From an uncultured Erythrobacter sp. (GTDB lineage: Bacteria > Pseudomonadota > Alphaproteobacteria > Sphingomonadales > Sphingomonadaceae), in contig CANNCZ010000001.1 in the NCBI GenBank assembly GCA_947503275.1, forward strand, positions 1,821,271 through 1,885,270: a stretch of 64,000 nt of DNA, written 5' to 3'. Shown here in pieces: positions 36,482 to 44,518 of this stretch; within the stretch, counting starts at the first letter, position 1; each line of letters starts with the position of its first letter. The translations under genes and the position numbers were made by a program. The notes beneath the pieces were generated by a model. It made no database searches and had not been told where the DNA came from. It worked only from the letters and a program-made list of their open reading frames with translations.

Positions 36482-36688
36482 TTACTTAATGCCGTCGCGC
36501 TCCATGCGCTTACGCTCAAGCTTACGAGCGCGGCGAACGGCTGCTGCCTTTTCACGGGCGCGCTTTTCGCTAGGCTTTTCATAGTGCCGGCGCAGTTTCA
36601 TTTCGCGATACACGCCCTCGCGCTGCAACTTTTTCTTAAGCGCGCGCAGAGCCTGATCAACATTGTTATCGCGAACCATGATTTGCAT
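36482..36688 (-). CDS. rpsU: Ribosomal protein bS21
   Basis: The 68-aa protein [20 protein letters not shown] followed by [27 protein letters not shown] and a basic C-terminal helix is bS21 throughout. It binds the small subunit near the anti-Shine-Dalgarno end of 16S rRNA. The first ATG (36688) is used because related alphaproteobacterial proteins begin MQI.VRDNN. No strong ribosome site precedes it, which is common for rpsU. It is a single-gene unit with a terminator at 36346-36370. Confidence 0.96.
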   Translation of the reverse strand: MQIMVRDNNVDQALRALKKKLQREGVYREMKLRRHYEKPSEKRAREKAAAVRRARKLERKRMERDGIK

Positions 36689-36931
36689 AAACAGTAACTG
36701 CCTTATCTATCTTCGAATGCGCATAGGCCGCTGAAAACTCGCGGAAACACGCGTAAATTTGACGTTGAAGCGTGCGCGAATCTCACCCGCAAAGGCTCAG
36801 AATCACGCGCAATCTGGGCGGCACATAACGCCGGGTGCACAAAATGGCAAGCCAAACTGGCACTTACAACAGCCTCAAAACGCAATCACAACGCTGGGCA
36901 TTCCGCAAGACCCCGGCTAAGGGGCTGAGCA

Positions 36932-37351
36932 ATGTCTACAGCTTTTCTCTCTAGCCTATCTCCAACCTTTGTCGTCGCCATAGGCGGCGCGATTGGTGCT
37001 GCGGCGCGCTATCAGGTCGGTCTGCTAACCATCCGCTGGTTTGGTCCAGAGGCGCAATTCCCATGGGGCACGCTCACCGTAAACGTGATTGGCAGCCTTA
37101 TCATGGGTGCTTTGCTGGGCTGGTTTGCACGCGGCGGCGGGGATAGTGAAAACTTGCGCGTTTTCCTGATCGCCGGGCTAATGGGCGGGTTCACCACGTT
37201 CAGCGCCTTTAGCGCAGAGCTCGTAACGATGGTCCATCGTGGGCAAGGCTTGCTCGCGCTGGGTTATGGTTCGGCGTCGGTGATTGCGGGGATGGCCGCG
37301 TTTCTGATTGGATTGATTGCCATGCAAATGTCAGGAATGAGCGCATCATGA
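36932..37351 (+). CDS. crcB: Fluoride exporter CrcB
   Basis: The 139-aa protein has four membrane helices and the Fluc signatures GGAIGAAARYQVG (first helix), WGTLTVNVIGSLIMG (with the conserved Asn) and GLMGGFTTFSAFSAELVTM (with the FTTFS motif and Phe box). Fluc proteins form dual-topology dimeric fluoride channels in the inner membrane. I looked for a fluoride riboswitch in the 243 nt upstream and saw none. It is the first gene of a run of six, each overlapping the next by a few nucleotides (ATGA with the pseudouridine synthase gene). Confidence 0.95.
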   Translation: MSTAFLSSLSPTFVVAIGGAIGAAARYQVGLLTIRWFGPEAQFPWGTLTVNVIGSLIMGALLGWFARGGGDSENLRVFLIAGLMGGFTTFSAFSAELVTMVHRGQGLLALGYGSASVIAGMAAFLIGLIAMQMSGMSAS

Positions 37352-38571
37352 GCGACAGCCTAGCGAGAAGCGACAGCCCAGCCAAAGAAGTGCGGCAGTT
37401 CACCGTTACCGCCGATGACGACGGAGTACGGCTAGACCGTTGGTTCAAACGCAACCTCCCTGCCATCGGCTTTGCGACCATTTCTCGCTGGGCGCGCACG
37501 GGTCAGATCCGGGTTGATGGCAAACGCGCCAAACCAGAGGACCGCTTGGAAGAAGGTCAGGTTCTGCGCGTACCGCCGGGCGGCGAAGCCAAAAACAAAG
37601 CCCCGCGCAAACCGCGCGAATTGAGCGCGGAAGACATCGCCGAAGCACGCGCGATGGTCATCACTGAAACGCCCTCTGCCATTGTTTTGAACAAACCGCC
37701 GGGCCTCGCGACTCAAGGCGGCAGCAAGACAACGAAACATGTCGACGGGCTGCTTGATGCCTTTGTCGAGGATGAAGAAGACCCGCGCCCGCGCCTTGTC
37801 CACCGGCTCGACAAGGACACATCCGGCGTTCTCTTGATCGCGCGCACTCCGGGCAGCGCTGCATCCTATTCCCGCCGTTTCTCAGGCCGCAGCGCGCGCA
37901 AAGTGTATTGGGCGCTGGTCGTCGGTTTTCCTGAAGTGCGCGAGGGAACCATCGATGCCCCGCTCGCCAAGCAACCGGGCACGGGCGGCGAGAAAATGCA
38001 TGTCGATGAAGAAAATGGCGCGGTTGCAAAGACACGCTATCGCGTTGTCGAACGCGCTGGCAGCCGAGCCTCTTGGGTAGAGCTGGAGCCGCTGACCGGG
38101 CGCACTCACCAATTGCGCGTGCACATGGCCGCGATTGGCAATCCGATTGTCGGCGATGGTAAATATGGCGGGAAAGACGCGTTTCTAACTGGCTCTATCA
38201 GCCGAAAAATGCACCTCCATGCGCGCCGCCTGATTATCGCCACGCCCGAATCAAAAGGCGCCAATGCAACCGGTGGCGGAAAGCTTGATGTGATTGCGCC
38301 TCTACCAGAACATTTTGCCGCAAGTATGGAGGCGCTGGGCTTTGAGGAAAGCCAAAGCGATGCCTCGCCCGTGCGCGACGACGCGCCCGAACGCACACCC
38401 GCGGAAAAGAAACAGGCCGCGCGCCGGCACGCCAAGCAATATCGCAAAGACCGCCGCGGTGAACGCCGAGGGCGGACCACCTCTGCCGGAACCACACGTG
38501 CAGCGGCAAAGAAAGCCGCCAAGGCAAAGGCCGCATCAAAGGGTAAAGGTAAGCCTAGGACCCGCCGTTAA
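37348..38571 (+). CDS. RluA-family 23S rRNA/tRNA pseudouridine synthase
   Basis: The 407-aa protein has an S4 domain near the N-terminus (VRLDRWFKRNLPAIGFATISRWARTGQIRVDG) and the catalytic domain with HRLDKDTSGVLLIART, whose Asp is the catalytic residue of RluA/RluC/RluD enzymes. It converts uridine to pseudouridine in RNA, most probably 23S rRNA. The last 70 residues after about 330 are an added Arg/Lys/Ala tail (KKQAARRHAKQYRKDRRGERRGR), likely an RNA-binding extension. The ATG overlaps the crcB stop (ATGA) and its own stop shares one base with the next start (TAATG). Confidence 0.92.
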   Translation: MSDSLARSDSPAKEVRQFTVTADDDGVRLDRWFKRNLPAIGFATISRWARTGQIRVDGKRAKPEDRLEEGQVLRVPPGGEAKNKAPRKPRELSAEDIAEARAMVITETPSAIVLNKPPGLATQGGSKTTKHVDGLLDAFVEDEEDPRPRLVHRLDKDTSGVLLIARTPGSAASYSRRFSGRSARKVYWALVVGFPEVREGTIDAPLAKQPGTGGEKMHVDEENGAVAKTRYRVVERAGSRASWVELEPLTGRTHQLRVHMAAIGNPIVGDGKYGGKDAFLTGSISRKMHLHARRLIIATPESKGANATGGGKLDVIAPLPEHFAASMEALGFEESQSDASPVRDDAPERTPAEKKQAARRHAKQYRKDRRGERRGRTTSAGTTRAAAKKAAKAKAASKGKGKPRTRR

Positions 38572-39170
38572 TGCATCCCAACCCGGCATTCAGAAGCAAG
38601 GACCACGACCGGTTCGAACAACTGATCAGTGAGGTCGGTTTCGGGATGGTGTTCCTCACCTCACCGGACGGTCCACGCGTTGCTCATGCCCCGATGCTCT
38701 CAAAAGGGGGCGGCGATATCCGCTTTCACCTTGCGCTCAACAATGCGGTAACGCCGCATCTTGCAGGGGCCGAGGCGCTGATCGCGGTGAACGGCCCGGA
38801 CGGCTATGTCTCCCCGCGTTGGTACGATAATCGCGATACGGTGCCGACATGGGATTACGTGGCGTTGGAAATGCAAGGGACCGTGCGACAACTCTCGGAT
38901 GAGGAGTTGGAGGCCCTGTTGCACGATGTGATCGCGACGTTTGAAGGGCGCTTGGACGGTGAGCCATGGCTCGCTTCGGAATCGAGTGAGCGAATTTGGT
39001 CAGGGCTGTTTCGAGGAATAGCGGGCTTTTCGATGCAAGTTGAAGAGTGGCGCCCCACTTTCAAGCTGTCGCAAAAGAAGGGCGCGGATGAACGCTCTCG
39101 CATTGCCGAAGGCGTTGAAGCAGCGGGCAATCCGGCGCTGGCCCGATATATGCGGGAGTTTGCTCAATGA
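38571..39170 (+). CDS. PaiB-like FMN-binding split-barrel protein
   Basis: The 199-aa protein matches the FMN-binding negative regulator (PaiB) family: MHPNPAFRSKDHDRFEQLISEVGFGMVFL at the start, APMLSKGGGDIRFHLALNN, then YVSPRWYDNRDTVPTWDYVALEMQGTV and a C-terminal KLSQKKGADERSRIAEG that is characteristic. In Bacillus PaiB partners PaiA, but no acetyltransferase partner is seen here, so the function may be redox or FMN related. It overlaps the gene before (TAATG) and the next (ATGA). Confidence 0.87.
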   Translation: MHPNPAFRSKDHDRFEQLISEVGFGMVFLTSPDGPRVAHAPMLSKGGGDIRFHLALNNAVTPHLAGAEALIAVNGPDGYVSPRWYDNRDTVPTWDYVALEMQGTVRQLSDEELEALLHDVIATFEGRLDGEPWLASESSERIWSGLFRGIAGFSMQVEEWRPTFKLSQKKGADERSRIAEGVEAAGNPALARYMREFAQ

Positions 39171-39823
39171 AGCTGGCGGTGTTCGATTGCGACGGAACTC
39201 TGGTCGACGGGCAAGCTGACGTTTTGTGGGCGATGGCTCGCGCCTTTGAACGCGCGAAGCTGCCTACACCTGACCCAGACATCGTGCGACGGCTTGTGGG
39301 CTTGAGCCTACCAGTGGCGATCCGCGAACTGGCGCCTGCTTTGGAAGAAGCCCAGCGGCGCGACGTCACCGAGTTTTACAAATCCTCCTTCCGCGCCCGG
39401 CGCGAAGAGGGGCTTCTCAATGAACCGCTTTATGATGGCATCGCTGAACTCCTACACACGCTGCATGATGGTGGTTGGCAGCTGGCCGTGGCGACAGGCA
39501 AGTCCGACAGGGGCCTTACCGCATGTCTCGCTGCGCATGGTTTGAGCGACCTGTTCATCTCGCTCCAAACGGCAGATCGCCACCCCTCCAAACCGCATCC
39601 CGCCATGTTGGAAGCCGCTTTGTTCGAAGCCGGTGTTCAGCCTGCGCAAGCGGTGATGATCGGCGACACCAGCTTCGACATGCAGATGGCCGCCGCGGCG
39701 CGGGTCAGGGGCATCGGCGTCGCTTGGGGCTATCACGCTCCGCAAGAATTGCTCGCAACTGGCGCGGATATAGTGGCGCGCAATGTCGCGCATCTTGGCG
39801 AGGAATTGGGGGTCAGCGCATGA
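39167..39823 (+). CDS. HAD-superfamily hydrolase (phosphoglycolate phosphatase-like)
   Basis: The 218-aa protein shows HAD motif I VFDCDGTLVDGQ, motif II VATGKSDRG, motif III KPHPAML and motif IV IGDTSFDMQMAAAARV, with the cap domain in between (class IA, beta-phosphoglucomutase/Gph group). It likely hydrolyses a small phosphorylated metabolite in the cytoplasm; substrate unknown. Both ends overlap neighbours by 4 nt, so it is part of the crcB-ATP12 operon. Confidence 0.9.
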   Translation: MKLAVFDCDGTLVDGQADVLWAMARAFERAKLPTPDPDIVRRLVGLSLPVAIRELAPALEEAQRRDVTEFYKSSFRARREEGLLNEPLYDGIAELLHTLHDGGWQLAVATGKSDRGLTACLAAHGLSDLFISLQTADRHPSKPHPAMLEAALFEAGVQPAQAVMIGDTSFDMQMAAAARVRGIGVAWGYHAPQELLATGADIVARNVAHLGEELGVSA

Positions 39824-40068
39824 GCGACGCTGAAGAGATCGCGGCTAGGCGCTTTGGCGTCATGAACATTGTGCGCATCGGGTCGATCATTGTGATGGGC
39901 ACCGGCCTTGCAATCGCGCGCGAGGCTATCGCGGCGCCATATGCTTTGGGCGTTGCGTTAGCGATTGCGGGAGTGGCTGGGTTTTTCTTTGCGCCCGCAA
40001 TGCTGGCCAAACGCTGGAAAGCGGCAGATCGGGCCGAGGATCGGAATGTGAATCAGGACGCGGAATGA
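39820..40068 (+). CDS. 82-aa membrane protein of unknown function
   Basis: This small gene starts with the ATGA overlap at 39820 and ends in the ATGA overlap at 40065. The protein has two membrane helices (VRIGSIIVMGTGLAIA and YALGVALAIAGVAGFFFAPAML) and a charged C-terminus. Its position between a phosphatase and the ATP12 chaperone with 4-nt overlaps on both sides makes it a genuine operon member. It could be overlooked because a longer shadow frame in the same register starts upstream, inside the HAD gene, with no ribosome site. Confidence 0.8.
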   Translation: MSDAEEIAARRFGVMNIVRIGSIIVMGTGLAIAREAIAAPYALGVALAIAGVAGFFFAPAMLAKRWKAADRAEDRNVNQDAE

Positions 40069-40769
40069 AGCGGTTTTACAAAGAAGTCGGCATCACCTCT
40101 GGCGATGATGAATGGCAGGTCACGCTGGATGGGCGCGGTATCAAAACCGTCCAAGGCGCGCCGCAATTGGTGCCGAATGAAGCTTTGGCCAAGCAGCTTG
40201 CCGCCGAGTGGGAGGCGCAGGGAGAGAAGCTGGATCCGGCCACATTCCCCTTACGCGATATGGTCGATTATGCGCTGGATGTGATTAGCGCCGATCCTGC
40301 CTCGCTCGCCGAGAAATTGCTGACATATGGTGACACCGACACACTGCTTTATCGCGCCGATCCCGATGAACCGCTTCATGCGCGTCAGATGGAGGTGTGG
40401 GAGCCGATTGTCGCAGGCTTTGAGGCCGACATGGGCGTCAAACTCATCCGGATCAGCGGCATCATCCACCGTCCGCAAAGCGACGAGTATATGGCGGCCA
40501 TGCGCGCGCATCTGGCCACATTGTCACCGCTCACGCTTGCCGGAATGGAGGTGATGACCAGCCTCGCCGCATCTCTCATCACCTCGACAAGCGCCAGCAA
40601 AGCCGCCGACCGAGAGAGCGCATTGGCCCTATGGCGCGCCGCCTGTCTGGAGGAAGAGTGGCAGGCCGAATTGTGGGGTCGCGATGAAGAAGAGGAAGCC
40701 CGCCGGGCCAAGCGCGAAGCTGCTTTCCTAAAAGCCTATGAGGCAACCCGTCTAACGCTGATTGCCTAA
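40065..40769 (+). CDS. ATP12-family F1-ATPase assembly chaperone
   Basis: The 234-aa protein begins MKRFYKEVGITSGDDEWQVTLDGR and carries the ATP12 hallmarks: VTLDGRGIKTVQGAPQLVPNEALAKQLAAEWEAQGEKLDPATFPL and DTDTLLYRAD. In mitochondria Atp12 binds the F1 alpha subunit; the alphaproteobacterial homologue is presumed to do the same. It closes the operon and ends 24 nt before the convergent lipoprotein gene. Confidence 0.93.
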   Translation: MKRFYKEVGITSGDDEWQVTLDGRGIKTVQGAPQLVPNEALAKQLAAEWEAQGEKLDPATFPLRDMVDYALDVISADPASLAEKLLTYGDTDTLLYRADPDEPLHARQMEVWEPIVAGFEADMGVKLIRISGIIHRPQSDEYMAAMRAHLATLSPLTLAGMEVMTSLAASLITSTSASKAADRESALALWRAACLEEEWQAELWGRDEEEEARRAKREAAFLKAYEATRLTLIA

Positions 40770-40793
40770 CATTGCTCGCCTAACACCGGGCCC

Positions 40794-41408
40794 TTAATTC
40801 TCGCTCAGCACCCAATCGGCAACATCGCCAGCCACTTCATTGGCCGCGCGGTTCATAGCCGGGCCGACAGATGCCGCCTCTGGCAAAACGCCGCTTTCGC
40901 GCGCTTCGAAACGACGCGATGTTACCACGCCCTCTGTGTCCGAGCGGATCGCATCGAACCGCACGACAACGCTGCTGGTCTGCGCTTCGTAGGTCATATC
41001 CAGTAAAGTGCCGCGCACGAACTGGCTCGCCAATGTCGGCGTATCGTCGCTGTCTAGGACCAGTCCTGCGCCCTTGGTCCGCAGAGTCTCGCCCAACAAA
41101 CGGCGGAACAGGCGCGAAGGTTTCTCGATCCAGAATGCCTCTTGCAAATAGGCGATCTCAGTGTCGGAAACGGTCACGGGCACGCGGATCACGTCCAGCT
41201 TTGCCGGGGTCTCCGGGGTTAGCACAGCGATCGCGCCCGCATTGCCCTCACCGCCGGTTGCCGCGCCCGATCCAATCGGTGCGTTGGTGGTCGGCGTTAG
41301 AGTCAGCAGGCTGACGGGAGGTTCGCCGCCTGCACCGATGCTGACACAGCCAGACAGTGCGAGAGTGGCAGCGAGCACGGTCAGTACCGAACGGTTGATT
41401 GCAATCAT
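40794..41408 (-). CDS. ABC-type transport auxiliary lipoprotein (PqiC/MlaD-associated)
   Basis: The ATG at 41408 follows GAGG; a GTG four codons earlier is less likely. The 204-aa protein has a signal peptide ending in lipobox LALSGC, so it is an outer-membrane or periplasmic lipoprotein. It matches the ABC-trans_aux group: GGEPPVSLLTLTPT near the start, IRVPVTVSDTEIAYLQEAFWIEKPSRLFRRLLGE and VLDSDDTPTLASQFVRGTLLDM. It is the last gene of the mla operon and probably docks the MCE protein to the outer membrane for lipid exchange. Confidence 0.85.
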   Translation of the reverse strand: MIAINRSVLTVLAATLALSGCVSIGAGGEPPVSLLTLTPTTNAPIGSGAATGGEGNAGAIAVLTPETPAKLDVIRVPVTVSDTEIAYLQEAFWIEKPSRLFRRLLGETLRTKGAGLVLDSDDTPTLASQFVRGTLLDMTYEAQTSSVVVRFDAIRSDTEGVVTSRRFEARESGVLPEAASVGPAMNRAANEVAGDVADWVLSEN

Positions 41409-41416
41409 GATCTGCC

Positions 41417-42370
41417 TCACTCTTCCGGCTCATATTCGGGTAAAGAAGGCCCACCCAGCAATGCACCTGCGCCTTGATTTTCGATCCGCTCTGTAATCGA
41501 ACGCAGCGACCGGCTGGTGGTGCGCAAATCCTGCAAAGTCGCCTCGGCTGCAGGCAAAGTGCTTTCGCGCAATTGCCGTGCGGCCGGGCGCGTATCTTCC
41601 AAAGTGCGCGCCAAAGCGGCCGCCGCATCATTGGCCGATGACAAAGTTCCGCGCAGCTCGGCAGCCAAAAGCGGCCCTTCTTGATTGAGCAGCACATCAG
41701 TGCTCTGCGTCACTTGCTCAAAGGCATTCAACGCCTCGCCAGCTTCGCGCAAAGCAACCTCCAGCTCAGCAAATGTACCCTCAAGCCGGGGCGCAGCCTG
41801 TGCCAATTCGCCGGTCAGTCGGTTCGAATTTTCAAGGATACCTGCCAATTGCTCCTGATTATCAGGGCCAAGCAGGATGTTCAGATTCTCAGTCAAAGTG
41901 GCCAGCCGCTCCAGCAACAATGGCGCATTGTTCAAAAGCGCATTGATGCCGCCATCCTTGGGAGGGATGACCGGGCGATCTTCGGGACATGCGGTGGTTT
42001 CGCACGTAATCGGTGGAGCGCCCCCGCGCGCACCATCAAGCAGAATGGTGGAGACGCCGGTAAAGCTTGCCTGAATGGTTGCCGTGGTGCCGACAAGGAT
42101 CGGCACACCTTCTTTTACGCGGATACGCACGCGCACGAATTCGGGGTTTTCCTCTGACAGGGCGATATCGGTGACTTGCCCGACTGGAACGCCCGCATAG
42201 GAAACCTGGCTGCCATTGGCGAGGCCGGTGACCGATTGCGCATAAAAGATGTCATATTCGGTCCGATCACCCTGCCCCAGCCGCGCGATCCAAACGATAA
42301 AAGCGGCCAGCAGCGCAAGCAGCAGCAGCGTAACCGCGCCGACCCAAAGGTGATTGGCTCTAGTCTCCAT
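41417..42370 (-). CDS. mlaD: MCE-domain (MlaD) phospholipid-transport substrate-binding protein
   Basis: The 317-aa protein has an N-terminal anchor (HLWVGAVTLLLLALLAAFIVWIARL) and the MCE domain: VTGLANGSQVSYAGVPVGQVTDIALSEENPEFVRVRIRVKEGVPI, with TATIQASFTGVSTILLDG as its second half. A long C-terminal helical part (LENSNRLTGELAQAAPRLEGTFAE...) forms the coiled tube or the link to the outer membrane. MCE proteins form hexamers that shuttle phospholipids between the membranes. The following lipoprotein start codon lies 8 nt after the MlaD stop. Confidence 0.93.
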   Translation of the reverse strand: METRANHLWVGAVTLLLLALLAAFIVWIARLGQGDRTEYDIFYAQSVTGLANGSQVSYAGVPVGQVTDIALSEENPEFVRVRIRVKEGVPILVGTTATIQASFTGVSTILLDGARGGAPPITCETTACPEDRPVIPPKDGGINALLNNAPLLLERLATLTENLNILLGPDNQEQLAGILENSNRLTGELAQAAPRLEGTFAELEVALREAGEALNAFEQVTQSTDVLLNQEGPLLAAELRGTLSSANDAAAALARTLEDTRPAARQLRESTLPAAEATLQDLRTTSRSLRSITERIENQGAGALLGGPSLPEYEPEE

Positions 42371-42413
42371 ACCCAGCCCCTATGAACGCCAAAAGGCGCG
42401 CCTGTCCATGATC

Positions 42414-43256
42414 TTATCCCCGCTCATGTGTCGCCAATGCACTGCGGCCACGCGGTCCGCCAAAATATTCTTCGATCCAAGGATGACCGGTTTCAATCAG
42501 TTCTGGGATCGTGCCCACAGCGATCACTTGTTTGTCTGCCAACACGGCTACCCTGTCGCAAATCTCATACAAAGTATCGAGATCGTGCGTGATGAGAAAC
42601 ACCGTAAGGCCCAGCGTCTCTTTCAACTCGCGCGTCTGACGGTCGAATGCGGCCGCGCCAATCGGGTCAAGGCCAGCGGTCGGCTCATCCAAGAACAATA
42701 GTTCGGGATCGAGCGCCAATGCGCGTGCAAGGCCGGCGCGTTTCTTCATGCCGCCTGACAATTCCGAGGGGTATTTCGCAATGGCCTCTTCGGGAAGACC
42801 CGACATAAGCACTTTGTAGCGCGCGATTTCCTTACGCAGATCATCGTCAATATCAGGATAGAATTGCTTGAGCGGCACTTCGACATTTTCGCCCACTGTG
42901 AGGGTCGAAAACAGAGCACCACCTTGAAACAGAACGCCCCAACGCCGCCGCACACCTATTTTCTGGTCGAGATCAACCGCAGTGATCGTGCGGCCCAACA
43001 CATCGATCCGTCCTGCATTGGGTCGCTGCAATCCGATGATAGAGCGCATCAACACCGATTTACCCGTGCCAGAACCACCCACCACACCAAGGATCTCGCC
43101 CCGGTTCACTTCAAGGTTGAGGCCATCGTGCACCGCGAAATCACCGAATTTGTTGACCAGCCCCTCCACCACGATGGGCGGCTGATCGCAAAATCGCTCA
43201 TGCGCGTTGGCGGGATCATCGCAATAGTCTTCATCAATGATGGGTTGTTCCGTCAT
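42414..43256 (-). CDS. mlaF: ABC transporter ATPase of the Mla system
   Basis: The 280-aa protein shows Walker A GGSGTGKS (60-67), Q-loop area, signature YPSELSGGMKKRAGLARAL and Walker B ELLFLDEPTAGLDPIG, with a switch His in ITHD. An N-terminal extension rich in Asp/Cys (DEDYCDDPANAHERFCDQPP) precedes the ATPase core and may be a regulatory or metal-binding tail; it is not usual in MlaF. The protein drives the lipid transporter with MlaE. It lies 6 nt after mlaE. Confidence 0.95.
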   Translation of the reverse strand: MTEQPIIDEDYCDDPANAHERFCDQPPIVVEGLVNKFGDFAVHDGLNLEVNRGEILGVVGGSGTGKSVLMRSIIGLQRPNAGRIDVLGRTITAVDLDQKIGVRRRWGVLFQGGALFSTLTVGENVEVPLKQFYPDIDDDLRKEIARYKVLMSGLPEEAIAKYPSELSGGMKKRAGLARALALDPELLFLDEPTAGLDPIGAAAFDRQTRELKETLGLTVFLITHDLDTLYEICDRVAVLADKQVIAVGTIPELIETGHPWIEEYFGGPRGRSALATHERG

Positions 43257-43262
43257 CGCATC

Positions 43263-44375
43263 TCACCCCCACCCGATTTCGGTAAAGAAAACCGCGAAAA
43301 ACGCATCGAGCACAATCACCGCAAAAATGGCCGAGACAACTGCCATGGTGGTCCGCCGCCCGACTTCCTCAGAATTCCCCTGCACCTGCATGCCGTGATA
43401 GCACCCTGCGAGCGCGATGATCAGGCCAAAGACCGGCGCTTTGATCAATCCAACCCACAGGTCATATTCGGCAATCACCTCGGGTATGCGGCCAAGGAAG
43501 GTGAAGAACGGAATGCCCAGTGCCACTTGCCCAATCACCGCGCCGCCCATGATCGCGACGACCGATGCGTAAAAGCCCAGCAGCACCATCATAAAGGTGC
43601 AGGCGAGGATGCGGGGGATAACCAGCTTTTCTATCGGAGAGATGCCAATGGTGCGCATCGCATCAACCTCTTCGGTCAGCTTCATCGTCCCGATCTGCGC
43701 CGCAAAGGCACTGCCTGACCGCCCAGCCACCATAATTGCCGTCATCAGCACGCCGAGCTCTCGCAAAGTCAGCCGCCCGACAAGGTTCACAGTCAGCGTC
43801 TCAGCGCCAAATTGCTGCAGTTGTACCGCGCCTTGTTGTGCGATCACGATGCCGATGAGGAAACTCATCAGACCAATGATTGGTAGCGCAGAGACACCAA
43901 CCAGCTCCATTTGCCGCACCAGCGCGCGCATCGGAAATTTTGATGGGTGGCGGATGAGGTTCGCCATGCCGATCAAGATACCGCCAAAGAACGAGACAAC
44001 ACCGTAGATACCGGCGCGCGCGCTATAAACTTGCTGGCCGACAGCCTCGGGCACGCGTTCCCATACGGGCACCCGCTCTGGCGCAAGGTCCACATCGCTC
44101 GACACGCCCTCCACCGCGTTCAACAAACGCTGCGCCTGCGAACTTGCGCCGACGATCTCAGCCGAATGCTTCGCGGCAAGGCGGCATGTGACCCACGCGC
44201 CAACCGTGTCGATCTCGCTCACTTCGCTCAGATCGATGGTGCCGACAGCATCCGAAATTTCCGAAAGGTTGTGTTCTACACGGCCAATGGTCGCGACCAG
44301 AAATGGACCCGATAGAGCCAGGCGAGAGCCCCCGCCCTCATCATCTTCCAGTGTGAATTCCGCGACCCCGTACAT
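43263..44375 (-). CDS. mlaE: MlaE-family permease with N-terminal STAS domain
   Basis: The 370-aa protein starts with a STAS-like domain (residues 1-95; [19 protein letters not shown]), fused to the MlaE permease ([97 protein letters not shown]). In many bacteria the STAS part is the separate MlaB protein, so a fusion replaces mlaB here, which explains the absence of mlaB from this operon. It is the first gene of mlaE-mlaF-mlaD-lipoprotein and is divergent from valS. Confidence 0.93.
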   Translation of the reverse strand: MYGVAEFTLEDDEGGGSRLALSGPFLVATIGRVEHNLSEISDAVGTIDLSEVSEIDTVGAWVTCRLAAKHSAEIVGASSQAQRLLNAVEGVSSDVDLAPERVPVWERVPEAVGQQVYSARAGIYGVVSFFGGILIGMANLIRHPSKFPMRALVRQMELVGVSALPIIGLMSFLIGIVIAQQGAVQLQQFGAETLTVNLVGRLTLRELGVLMTAIMVAGRSGSAFAAQIGTMKLTEEVDAMRTIGISPIEKLVIPRILACTFMMVLLGFYASVVAIMGGAVIGQVALGIPFFTFLGRIPEVIAEYDLWVGLIKAPVFGLIIALAGCYHGMQVQGNSEEVGRRTTMAVVSAIFAVIVLDAFFAVFFTEIGWG

Positions 44376-44518
44376 CGCGCCAAGATATGCGGCGAAATGC
44401 TACACTTAACAAGTGCGCGTGTGAGAGTTGTTGCGCCGCGCCCTGCGGCTTGGCATTGGGACACGGATTCTTTTTTCGTGGGTGGCCCGGCCTGCGAGTG
44501 CCAGCGAGCAAACACATA

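Noticed and set aside
36703..36931. Fluoride riboswitch upstream of crcB
   Set aside because: I looked for the GG-rich pseudoknot pattern that marks this riboswitch and found nothing convincing in the 229 nt before crcB.
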